Under the pieces are notes generated by a model. It was not told the DNA's origin. It ran no database searches and saw only the letters and a program-made list of their open reading frames with translations. A program made the translations under genes and the position numbers. Shown piece by piece: positions 45,168 through 53,298 of a stretch of 64,000 nucleotides of DNA. Positions within the stretch are counted from its first letter, which is position 1, and each line of letters starts with the position of its first letter. The stretch is from Confluentibacter lentus (GTDB taxonomy: Bacteria; Bacteroidota; Bacteroidia; Flavobacteriales; Flavobacteriaceae): positions 62,001-126,000 of the forward strand of contig NZ_NIHE01000003.1 of the NCBI RefSeq assembly GCF_002806995.1, given 5' to 3'.

Positions 45168-45211
45168 GTAACAAAAGTTACGGACTAGACTTTTTACCTA
45201 ACCTACTTTTG
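45168..45211 (+). promoter_or_regulatory. CRP/FNR-type operator and -7 box before the efflux operon
   Basis: A perfect palindrome GTAACAAAAGTTAC (45168-45181) is centred 33 nt upstream of the centre of TACTTTTG (45204-45211), an exact -7 match. The TolC-like gene starts 34 nt later. Confidence 0.65.
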
Positions 45212-45245
45212 TACTGTAAAATTTAAAAATAATAAATATTTACAT

Positions 45246-46556
45246 ATGAAAAGATTATACAGTTTAACGGTTGGTTTTCTAAGCTTGGCATCACTGCTTC
45301 ATGCTCAGGAAATCATTCAAATTTCAAAAGCGGATGTTTTAAACAGAGTTGTTGAAGAGAACCAAACCATAAAAATATCCCAAGAAGATTTTAATGTTGC
45401 AAAAGGGGATTACAGGCAAACCAATGCTATTTTTTTGCCAAATATTAGCGTATCGCACACTGGTATTTCGACTACCAATCCGTTAATGGCATTTGGTTCT
45501 AAATTAAATCAAGGGATATTGACGCCTGCCGATTTTGATCCTACTTTATTAAACAATCCAAATCAAACCCAAAATTTTGCAACCCTCATCGAAGTAAAGC
45601 AACCCTTAATTAATGTAGACGGATTTTTGCAACGTAAAGCAGCCAAAACTAAAATGGAGGCTATGACGCTCCAAACCGAACGAACTACCGATTATTTGGT
45701 TTTTGAAGTCGATAAAGCCTATATGCAACTCCAGTTGGCTTATAGAATGGTAGAGGTCATGGAAAAAGCCCTTGAAGCAGCCGAATCCAACAAAAAATTG
45801 GCAGATAATAGTTTTAAGCAAGGCTATTTACAGCGTGCCGATGTACTTGCCGTAGAGGTTAGGGTTACAGAAATAAAAAATCAATTGCAATCGGCAAAAA
45901 GTAATGTGGCGAACGCCTCCAATTATTTGTCTTTTTTAATGAATGATAACAACAATGTCATTTACAAACCATTAGATAGTTTGGCTATTAATGATTCTTA
46001 TTCAGAAATGCCTTCACAAATTTCAACAGAGCGGTCGGATATTAAAGCCATGCAGTTAGCTTCAAATGCCTATGAAAATATGCACAAAGCAGATAAGATG
46101 ACTTTTTTACCAACCCTAAATGCCTTTGGAAGTTATGAACTTTATGATGATACGGTATTTCAAGGTGGTGCTAATGGGTATGTGGTAGGGGCGCAGTTAA
46201 GTTGGACGGTTTTAGATGGTACCAAACGTTTTGGAAAAGCCCAAAAAAGTAGAGCTGAGTATGAAAAATCGAAACTCCAATACGAGCAATACGTATCACA
46301 GAGTCAGTTAGAACTCAACAAAGCTAAACGCATGTTCATAGATGCCGAAAATAAATTGCAGCTTTCAAAACTAGCTATGGAGCAATCCCAAGAATCATTG
46401 AGGATACGAATCAATCGTTTTGAAGAAGGCTTAGAGAAAACATCCGATTTGTTAATGACAGAAACCCAATTCGCACAAAAACAATTAGAATATTATCAAA
46501 CCATTTTTGAATACAATTATGCACAAGCATACTTACAATTTTTAACCAAAGCATAA
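45246..46556 (+). CDS. TolC-family outer-membrane efflux protein
   Basis: A 436-residue protein with a signal peptide (about 1-20, ending LLHAQ) and long amphipathic helices of the TolC fold arranged in two repeats (KADVLNRVVEENQTIKISQ; ISTERSDIKAMQLASNAYEN). It forms the outer-membrane exit duct for the RND pump encoded next. Confidence 0.92.
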   Translation: MKRLYSLTVGFLSLASLLHAQEIIQISKADVLNRVVEENQTIKISQEDFNVAKGDYRQTNAIFLPNISVSHTGISTTNPLMAFGSKLNQGILTPADFDPTLLNNPNQTQNFATLIEVKQPLINVDGFLQRKAAKTKMEAMTLQTERTTDYLVFEVDKAYMQLQLAYRMVEVMEKALEAAESNKKLADNSFKQGYLQRADVLAVEVRVTEIKNQLQSAKSNVANASNYLSFLMNDNNNVIYKPLDSLAINDSYSEMPSQISTERSDIKAMQLASNAYENMHKADKMTFLPTLNAFGSYELYDDTVFQGGANGYVVGAQLSWTVLDGTKRFGKAQKSRAEYEKSKLQYEQYVSQSQLELNKAKRMFIDAENKLQLSKLAMEQSQESLRIRINRFEEGLEKTSDLLMTETQFAQKQLEYYQTIFEYNYAQAYLQFLTKA

Positions 46557-46562
46557 AAACAC

Positions 46563-47636
46563 ATGAAGACTATATATACAACAACTTTATTGGCATTAGC
46601 CATTTTAGCAACAAGTTGTGGAAGCGACGAGAAAAAATTAGTAGCAGACACAACTGCTATTTCTGTAAAAGTGAGCTCCATAAATGAAAGTAATAATAAT
46701 CCTTTCTTAACTGCTAGTGGCACCATTGAAGCCGTTAACAGTGCCAATTTAAGTACGCGCATGATGGGATATGTTACTAATATCCCCGTAAACGTAGGAG
46801 ATAAAGTAAAAAAGGGACAATTGTTAGTTGCTATTAATAATTCCGATTTACAAGCAAGACGCTCACAGGTAAATGCTGGCATCATGGAAGCTACAGCTGC
46901 TTTTACAAATACTGAAAAAGATTATAACAGATTCAAAAACCTATTTGCAGATGCGAGTGCTTCCCAAAAAGAATTGGATGACATCACCGCAAATTATAAC
47001 ATGGCAAAAGCCAGATTGGAAGGTGCCAAACAAATGAAAAACGAGGTGGATGCCCAATTTACCTATGTTAATATTCGTGCCCCTTTTGATGGAGTTATTA
47101 CGGGTAAATTTATTAAGAATGGTGATATGGCCAACCCTGGGATGCCTTTAGTTGCTATGGAAATGCCAGCAGGTTTTGAAGTGACGGCGAGTATTCCAGA
47201 GAGTGACATTTCTAAAATAACATTAGGTACAGCTACAACTGTTTTAGTTAAATCCTTAAATAAAGAGGTAAAGGGAAAAGTAACTGAGGTGAGTAGTTCT
47301 GCAAAGAATACAGGCGGACAGTATATGGTAAAAGTAGCTTTAGATAAAACGGAGGTGCCTATTTTATCAGGCATGTTTGTCACCGTTCAATTTCCTGTGG
47401 AAACTCAAGAAAAAACGGATATGGTTTTAGTACCCCAAGAAGCCATTGTAACTAACGGTCAATTATCTGGGGTGTACACGGTAAGTGAAAGTAATACGGC
47501 GTTATTGCGTTGGTTACGTTTAGGAAGAACGTTTGGAAACCAAGTGGAAGTGTTATCGGGTTTATCATCTAATGAAACCTTTATTATTTCGGCTGATGGT
47601 AAGTTGTATAATGGGGTAAAAGTAAGTATTCAATAA
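46563..47636 (+). CDS. RND efflux periplasmic adaptor lipoprotein
   Basis: A 357-residue HlyD/AcrA-type protein. The signal ends with a lipobox at C19 (LAILATSCGS), followed by a beta-barrel/lipoyl region (GYVTNIPVNVGDKVKKGQLL), a helical hairpin (about 95-150) and IRAPFDGVITGKFIKNGD. It joins the RND permease to TolC. It starts 6 nt after the TolC-like gene. Confidence 0.94.
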   Translation: MKTIYTTTLLALAILATSCGSDEKKLVADTTAISVKVSSINESNNNPFLTASGTIEAVNSANLSTRMMGYVTNIPVNVGDKVKKGQLLVAINNSDLQARRSQVNAGIMEATAAFTNTEKDYNRFKNLFADASASQKELDDITANYNMAKARLEGAKQMKNEVDAQFTYVNIRAPFDGVITGKFIKNGDMANPGMPLVAMEMPAGFEVTASIPESDISKITLGTATTVLVKSLNKEVKGKVTEVSSSAKNTGGQYMVKVALDKTEVPILSGMFVTVQFPVETQEKTDMVLVPQEAIVTNGQLSGVYTVSESNTALLRWLRLGRTFGNQVEVLSGLSSNETFIISADGKLYNGVKVSIQ

Positions 47637-47648
47637 AATTAATGCGTT

Positions 47649-47674
47649 AAGGATAGCAGCGGCATCCTTTTTTA
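47649..47674 (+). terminator. weak hairpin with T run between adaptor and permease genes
   Basis: AAGGAT (47649-47654) pairs with ATCCTT (47664-47669), with an additional internal GC/GC pair, followed by T residues. It may cause partial attenuation within the operon. Confidence 0.5.
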
Positions 47675-47718
47675 CGTCAGTTCGAGTGCCTTGAGGCAAC
47701 GAAAGGAGTATCGAGAAC
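47675..47718. repeat. REP-like dispersed element, copy 1
   Basis: Starts CGTCAGTTCGAGTG and ends TATCGAGAAC with a middle that folds back (CCTT...AAGG). The same ends, with a different fold-back middle, occur at 59093-59133 (reverse) and 59171-59216. Confidence 0.65.
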
Positions 47719-47770
47719 AAGTAAAAAAGATATAGCGAATAGCCTGTTAAAACGCCAAAAAATAATAAAC

Positions 47771-50700
47771 ATGCAAGAAGGAATTTCGGGTAAAATTGCC
47801 CATTTTTTCATCAACTCAAAACTAACCATTTTGTTGATGATTGGTTTAATGATTATTGGTACATACAGTTCATTTCTAATCCCAAGGGAAGAAGAACCTC
47901 AAATAAACGTGCCTATGGCCGATGTCATGGTTGGTTATCCGGGCGCAACCCCAACCGAGGTTGAAAGCAGGGTTATAAAACCTTTGGAAAAGATAATTTC
48001 CAACATCAAAGGTGTTCAGCATGTGCATAGTATGGCGATGAATGGACAAGCCATGATGGTTGTGCAGTTTTATGTAGGGGAAGACACAGAGCGGTCTTAT
48101 GTAAAATTGTATGATGAGTTGATGAAGCATGAAAACATGTTTCCTGAAGGTGTTTACAAACCAATGGTAAAAACGCGTTCTATTGATGATGTGCCTATGT
48201 TGGGACTAACGCTTTGGAGTGAAAACTATGATGATTTTCAACTACGTCAATTAGCTGAAGAATTAACTTCGGAAATTGAAAAAGTGAAAGATGTATCCAT
48301 TACCAAAGTCATTGGTGGTAGAAACAGACAATTGAAAGTCGTTTTAGATAAAGATAAAATGGCTGGAAATGGTGTGGATGCTATGGGTATTATGCAAATG
48401 ATTCAAGCCAATAATAGTAGCTCGCAATCTGGAAGTTTTGTAAATAATGATACCGAATATTTAATCACCACGGGGAATTTTCTAGAAACCGCAGAAGATG
48501 TTGAAAATTTGGTAGTTGGCATTAATAAAAATATGCCTGTATATTTAAAACAAGTGGCAACGATTAAAGATGGTCCAGAATCACCAAGTTCGTATGTGTC
48601 ATTCGGATTCGGACAAGCTAACGAATCTTCTAAAAATTACAAGTCGGAATATCCAGCGGTTACCATTTCGGTGTCCAAAGTAAAAGGAGCCGATGCCATG
48701 AAGATATCGGATAAGATTTTAGAACACATCGATACTTTAAAGGAAACGTTGATTCCTTCTGATGTTCATGTAGATGTCACCAGAAATTACGGTGAAACTG
48801 CTTCTGATAAAGTAGGCGAATTGTTATTACACTTAGGTGTTGCTATATTAGCGGTCACTATTTTGGTGATGTTAGCCATGGGTTGGCGTGGCGGTTTGGT
48901 GGTATTCTTTTCGGTACCATTAACATTTGCATTGACCTTGTTTGCCTATTATATATTGGGTTATACCTTAAATAGAATTACGCTTTTTGCATTGGTTTTT
49001 GTGGTTGGGATTGTGGTTGATGATAGTATTATCATTGCAGAAAATATGCATAGGCATTTCAAAATGAAGCGTTTGCCATTTAAGCAAGCGGCTATTTATG
49101 CCATTAATGAAGTTGGTAATCCAACCATTTTAGCAACGTTTACTGTCATAGCAGCTATTCTACCTATGGCATTTGTATCGGGTATGATGGGGCCTTATAT
49201 GAGTCCGATGCCTATAGGCGCCTCTATTGCTATGGTATTATCATTATTTGTGGCATTAACGGTGACGCCCTATTTAGGCTATCATTTATTACAGGAAAAA
49301 GAGGGTCAAGCCCATAAAGAAGAAGCTGGTTTAGAAACAAGCCGTATTTATAAAATCTACAAAAAAGTAGAACAGCCTTTTTTGGATAGCTCTAAAAAGC
49401 GCAATATCATGTTTGTGCTAACGGGCGTATTGCTTTTAGGTTCCGTGCTGATGTTTTTTACCAAATCAGTAGCCGTTAAAATGCTGCCTTTTGATAATAA
49501 AAATGAATTTCAAGTAGTGATAGATATGCCAGAAGGCACTACGTTGGAAAGAACGGCTGTGGTTGCCCAAGAAATTGCACAATATTTAAAAACCGTTCCT
49601 GAGGTCGTGGATTACCAAAACTATATTGGCGCATCTGCTCCCATAACTTTTAACGGATTAGTGCGTCATTACGATTTACGAGGCGGTAGCAATATGGCGG
49701 ATATTCAAGTGAATCTGTTGCATAAAGAAGATAGGGATTTGCAAAGTCACGATATTGCTAAAATAGTTCGTCCGCATATCCGAAAAATAGCTAAAAAATT
49801 CGGAGCGAATGTGAAAATTGTTGAAGTGCCACCAGGACCACCCGTACTTTCAACTTTGGTGGCTGAGGTTTATGGCGGATCCGATTATAACGAGCAAATC
49901 AAGGTTGCTGAACAAGTAAAAACCATTTTGGAAAACACGACCGATGTGGTGGATGCCGATTGGATGGTAGAGGACAATCAAGTTGAATACCGTTTGGAAG
50001 TGGATAAAGAAAAAGCGATGCTTTACGGTATTGCGCCCCAACAAGTGGTTGGTAATTTAACCTATTTGCTTCAGGAATATCCTATTTCCAATTTATATGA
50101 TGAAACGTCTAACGATAACATTGGTATGGTACTTTCTTTAGATGATAAAGATAAAACCTCACTTCAAGATATTCAGAATCTAAAAATTAAAAGCAGTCAA
50201 GGCAATATGGTTCCTATAAGTGATTTGGTTGCTGTTAAAAAAACAACCTTAGAGAAAACCATTTATAGAAAAGACCAAAAGCGTGTGGTGTATGTACTGG
50301 CAGATATGGCTGGCGACTTGGAAAGTCCGGTGTATGCTATTCTAGGGATGGAAGAAAAACTGCAAAAAATAAAACTTCCAAAAGGATATAAAATTAATGA
50401 ATTGTATATGGACGCACCAACCGAAGAAAGCGATTTTACGGTAAAATGGGATGGCGAATGGCAAATCACTTTGGAAGTCTTCCGCGATTTGGGAGCGGCG
50501 TTTTTAATAGTCATCGTTATTATTTACATGCTGATTGTTGGGTGGTTTCAAAACTTTAAAACGCCATTGGTGATGATGGTTGCCATTCCCCTTTCATTGG
50601 TAGGAATTGTATTAGGTCACTGGATTCTAGGTGCTTTCTTTACCGCGACATCGTTTATTGGAATGATTGCCCTTGCGGGTGTTATGGTTCGTAATTCAGT

Positions 50701-51013
50701 CTTGTTAATTGATTTTATTGAAATCAGATTGAATGGTGGTATTCCTATAAAACAAGCCATTATTGATGCTGGAGCAGTTAGAACCACGCCAATCTTATTA
50801 ACAACGGGTGCCGTCGTTATTGGGGCTTCCATTATATTATTTGATCCTATTTTCCAAGGCTTGGCGATTTCATTGGTGGCTGGAGCGATTGTTTCCACTA
50901 TTCTAACCTTATTGGTAGTGCCTCTAATTTATTACATCACAGAACGCAAAAAATGGGAACCTAAAAATCCTTCAGAGGAAAGCAATATGGATGACCAAGA
51001 ACCAAAAACATAA
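47771..51013 (+). CDS. RND-family efflux permease
   Basis: A 1080-residue inner-membrane pump with 12 helices and two large periplasmic loops. The proton-relay aspartates are in helix 4 (GIVVDDSIIIAENMHRHFK), and GYPGATPTEVESRVIKPLE and FTATSFIGMIALAGVMVRN are typical. It belongs to the hydrophobe/amphiphile or heavy-metal type; the substrate is not clear. It is separated from the adaptor by 134 nt containing a repeat element. Confidence 0.94.
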   Translation: MQEGISGKIAHFFINSKLTILLMIGLMIIGTYSSFLIPREEEPQINVPMADVMVGYPGATPTEVESRVIKPLEKIISNIKGVQHVHSMAMNGQAMMVVQFYVGEDTERSYVKLYDELMKHENMFPEGVYKPMVKTRSIDDVPMLGLTLWSENYDDFQLRQLAEELTSEIEKVKDVSITKVIGGRNRQLKVVLDKDKMAGNGVDAMGIMQMIQANNSSSQSGSFVNNDTEYLITTGNFLETAEDVENLVVGINKNMPVYLKQVATIKDGPESPSSYVSFGFGQANESSKNYKSEYPAVTISVSKVKGADAMKISDKILEHIDTLKETLIPSDVHVDVTRNYGETASDKVGELLLHLGVAILAVTILVMLAMGWRGGLVVFFSVPLTFALTLFAYYILGYTLNRITLFALVFVVGIVVDDSIIIAENMHRHFKMKRLPFKQAAIYAINEVGNPTILATFTVIAAILPMAFVSGMMGPYMSPMPIGASIAMVLSLFVALTVTPYLGYHLLQEKEGQAHKEEAGLETSRIYKIYKKVEQPFLDSSKKRNIMFVLTGVLLLGSVLMFFTKSVAVKMLPFDNKNEFQVVIDMPEGTTLERTAVVAQEIAQYLKTVPEVVDYQNYIGASAPITFNGLVRHYDLRGGSNMADIQVNLLHKEDRDLQSHDIAKIVRPHIRKIAKKFGANVKIVEVPPGPPVLSTLVAEVYGGSDYNEQIKVAEQVKTILENTTDVVDADWMVEDNQVEYRLEVDKEKAMLYGIAPQQVVGNLTYLLQEYPISNLYDETSNDNIGMVLSLDDKDKTSLQDIQNLKIKSSQGNMVPISDLVAVKKTTLEKTIYRKDQKRVVYVLADMAGDLESPVYAILGMEEKLQKIKLPKGYKINELYMDAPTEESDFTVKWDGEWQITLEVFRDLGAAFLIVIVIIYMLIVGWFQNFKTPLVMMVAIPLSLVGIVLGHWILGAFFTATSFIGMIALAGVMVRNSVLLIDFIEIRLNGGIPIKQAIIDAGAVRTTPILLTTGAVVIGASIILFDPIFQGLAISLVAGAIVSTILTLLVVPLIYYITERKKWEPKNPSEESNMDDQEPKT

Positions 51014-51017
51014 GCAC

Positions 51018-51323
51018 ATGAAACTAGTCATTATTACCGCCATTAAAGAGTTTGAGAAAGATATCAAGCTGCTATTGAAAAAAGCCCATGTGAAAACATT
51101 CTCTTTTAGAGATATTACAGGCTATAGAGATAGCACTGAAGATGCCGTGGAGTCTAATTGGTTTTCCAGTGAGATGAACCAAACGGAATCCATTCTGTTT
51201 TATGCGTTTGTAAATGCAGAATATGTTGATACACTTTTCGACTTAATCAACAATTTTAATCAGCAGCAACAAAGCTTGTCGCATATTCATCTGGCCGTTG
51301 TCAACATAGAAAAATCAAATTAA
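51018..51323 (+). CDS. PII-like small protein of the efflux operon
   Basis: A 101-residue protein from ATG 51018, 4 nt after the permease stop. The N-terminus MKLVIITAIKEFEKDIKLLL with VKTFSFRDITGYRD recalls the beta-alpha-beta start of PII signal proteins, but the T-loop uridylation region is absent. PII-like proteins are found beside transporters as nucleotide- or metal-responsive regulators. A role in controlling the RND pump is inference. Confidence 0.68.
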   Translation: MKLVIITAIKEFEKDIKLLLKKAHVKTFSFRDITGYRDSTEDAVESNWFSSEMNQTESILFYAFVNAEYVDTLFDLINNFNQQQQSLSHIHLAVVNIEKSN

Positions 51324-51334
51324 ATTTATTCGAT

Positions 51335-51520
51335 ATGAAAAATAGAATCGTAAGAGCCGTAGCAGGCTCCTTTATCCTTATTAGTTTATTGCTTGCCATT
51401 TATGTCAACCAAAACTGGCTATGGTTTACCGCTTTTGTGGGAGCTAATTTATTGCAGTCATCCATCACTAAATGGTGTTTAATGGATACCATTTTGGAAA
51501 AGTTGGGTGTAAAAGATTAA
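51335..51520 (+). CDS. DUF2892 (YgaP-like) membrane protein, 61 aa
   Basis: Two membrane helices (about 8-25 and 28-45) and the DUF2892 pattern MKNRIVRAVAGSFILISLLL, with LLQSSITKWCLMDTILEKLG. This domain is the membrane part of YgaP-type rhodanese proteins and often occurs in sulfur-linked clusters. It starts 11 nt after the PII-like gene and probably ends the efflux operon. Confidence 0.88.
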   Translation: MKNRIVRAVAGSFILISLLLAIYVNQNWLWFTAFVGANLLQSSITKWCLMDTILEKLGVKD

Positions 51521-51591
51521 TTTCTCATAACGGCTTGTAACATTTTTTGATTGATGTAGTCTTATAAATATTAATCAAAAACACAACAGCC

Positions 51592-51930
51592 ATGAGACAA
51601 GATAATCAACTGATAGTCATAACCCATTTAAGCCAATTGGTAACGTTGGTTACTGGTTTTGGAAGTTTAATCATTCCATTGATTCTTTGGGCAACACAAA
51701 AAGAAAAGGTTTATAATATGGATGCCCACGGTAAGAATATTGTAAACTTTCAATTGAGTTTAATTGTCTATTTTATTATATGCATTCCATTGATTTTATT
51801 ACTCGGACTTGGTCTTATAGGGTTTGTTGTTTTGGGAATCATATCCATAGTATTTCCTATTATAAATGCCATTAAAGCCAGTCATGGCGAAACACCATCA
51901 TACCCATTATCTCTTAAATTTATTAGTTAG
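51592..51930 (+). CDS. DUF4870 membrane protein
   Basis: A 112-residue protein with three hydrophobic helices and the DUF4870 pattern (HLSQLVTLVTGFGSLIIPLILWATQKEKV; DAHGKNIVNFQLSLIVYFI). The function of the family is unknown. It is followed by a strong terminator. Confidence 0.92.
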   Translation: MRQDNQLIVITHLSQLVTLVTGFGSLIIPLILWATQKEKVYNMDAHGKNIVNFQLSLIVYFIICIPLILLLGLGLIGFVVLGIISIVFPIINAIKASHGETPSYPLSLKFIS

Positions 51931-51946
51931 TTTAGTTGAGATAAAC

Positions 51947-51975
51947 AAAAAGCTCACCAAATGGTGAGCTTTTTT
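51947..51975. terminator. terminator between the DUF4870 gene and dnaN
   Basis: Arms 51947-51959 and 51962-51974 pair over 13 bp (AGCTCACC/GGTGAGCT core) with A and T runs. It serves both convergent genes. Confidence 0.9.
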
Positions 51976-51979
51976 ATTT

Positions 51980-52003
51980 GTCACTCCTGCATAGGCAGGA
52001 ATT
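51980..52003. repeat. dispersed palindromic repeat (CCTGC-N4-GCAGG type)
   Basis: GTCACTCCTGCATAGGCAGG and the following AATT form a short palindrome (TCCTGC/GCAGGA, 4-nt loop). Elements of this form are common intergenic repeats in Bacteroidota genomes. It overlaps no gene. Confidence 0.5.
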
Positions 52004-52006
52004 TAA

Positions 52007-53125
52007 TTAACTATTCAACATCACAGGCATCACCAACATCGTAATTTGTTCCCCTTCATCAAGTCCGTCCACTGGCGTTAAAATCCCCGCTCTGTTTGGT
52101 AGACTCATTTCTAACTGTACGTCGTCAGCATTTAGATTGCTTAACATCTCCGTTAAAAAACGGGAGTTAAAGCCTATTTGCATATCATCGCCTTGATAAT
52201 CGCAAGTCAAGCGCTCTTCAGCTTTATTGCTGTAATCAATATCTTCTGCAGAAATATTCAATTCCGCACCTGCAATTTTAAGTCGGATTTGATGTGTCGT
52301 TTTATTTGAAAATATACTTACACGACGCACCGAATTTAAAAATTGGGTTCTGTCAATCGTCAATTTATTCGGATTTTCCTTTGGGATCACCGCTTCATAA
52401 TTAGGATATTTTCCATCGATTAAACGACAGATTAATTCCGAATTACCAAAAGTAAATTTAGCATTGGAATCGTTGTATTCTATTTTCACATCGTCTTCAC
52501 TACCTGCTAAAATACCTTTTAAAAGATTTAATGGTTTTTTAGGCATGATGAATTCTGCTACTTGATTGGCTTTTACATCTTCACGTTTGTAACGAACCAA
52601 TTTATGGGCATCAGTTGCTACAAATGTTAAACCTTCCGTAGAAAATTGAAAGAATACACCGCTCATCACAGGTCTTAAATCATCATTTCCAGCCGCAAAA
52701 ATAGTTTTACTGATGGCGGTTGCCAAAATATCGCCAATTACAATTGTGGTACTTGGATCTTCAAGAGCCACCGCTTTTGGGAACTCATTTCCGTTAGCAT
52801 ACGCCAAAGCATATTTACCGTGGTTAGAGCTTATTTCAATGGTGTTATTATCTCCGACAACAAAAGTTAAGGGTTGTTCAGGAAATGTTTTTAAAGTCTC
52901 CAATAACAAGCGCGCGGGAATGGCAACACTACCTTTGCTATCGCTTTCAACTTCTAAGGACGATGCCATGGTGGTTTCTAAATCGCTGGCAGATACCGTG
53001 AGTTTCGATTTATCTAATTCAAATAAGAAATTATCTAAAATAGGTAAGGTGTTTGAACTATTGATAACACCGCCTAAAACTTGTAATTGTTTTAATAAAT
53101 ATGTGCTTGATACTATAAATTTCAT
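52007..53125 (-). CDS. dnaN: DNA polymerase III sliding clamp (beta subunit)
   Basis: A 372-residue protein with three repeated clamp folds; MKFIVSSTYLLKQLQVLGGVI at the start and LTEMLSNLNADDVQLEMSLP with VMPVMLNS at the end are characteristic. It encircles DNA as a dimer and tethers the replicative polymerase. Not next to dnaA here, as usual in Bacteroidota. Confidence 0.96.
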   Translation of the reverse strand: MKFIVSSTYLLKQLQVLGGVINSSNTLPILDNFLFELDKSKLTVSASDLETTMASSLEVESDSKGSVAIPARLLLETLKTFPEQPLTFVVGDNNTIEISSNHGKYALAYANGNEFPKAVALEDPSTTIVIGDILATAISKTIFAAGNDDLRPVMSGVFFQFSTEGLTFVATDAHKLVRYKREDVKANQVAEFIMPKKPLNLLKGILAGSEDDVKIEYNDSNAKFTFGNSELICRLIDGKYPNYEAVIPKENPNKLTIDRTQFLNSVRRVSIFSNKTTHQIRLKIAGAELNISAEDIDYSNKAEERLTCDYQGDDMQIGFNSRFLTEMLSNLNADDVQLEMSLPNRAGILTPVDGLDEGEQITMLVMPVMLNS

Positions 53126-53298
53126 TTGAAAATTGTTGTTATTTTATTATTGGTTGCCTGAAACAAATCCTTCAGTTTTTCTTTTTTAAAAGCTAAATGC
53201 ACTTGGTTTCAAAGAAAATGAATGCGATTTTTATTGAAAATATACTACTTACAAATATATCCCATACAACCTAAAATAGGAAACAAACTTATTAACAT

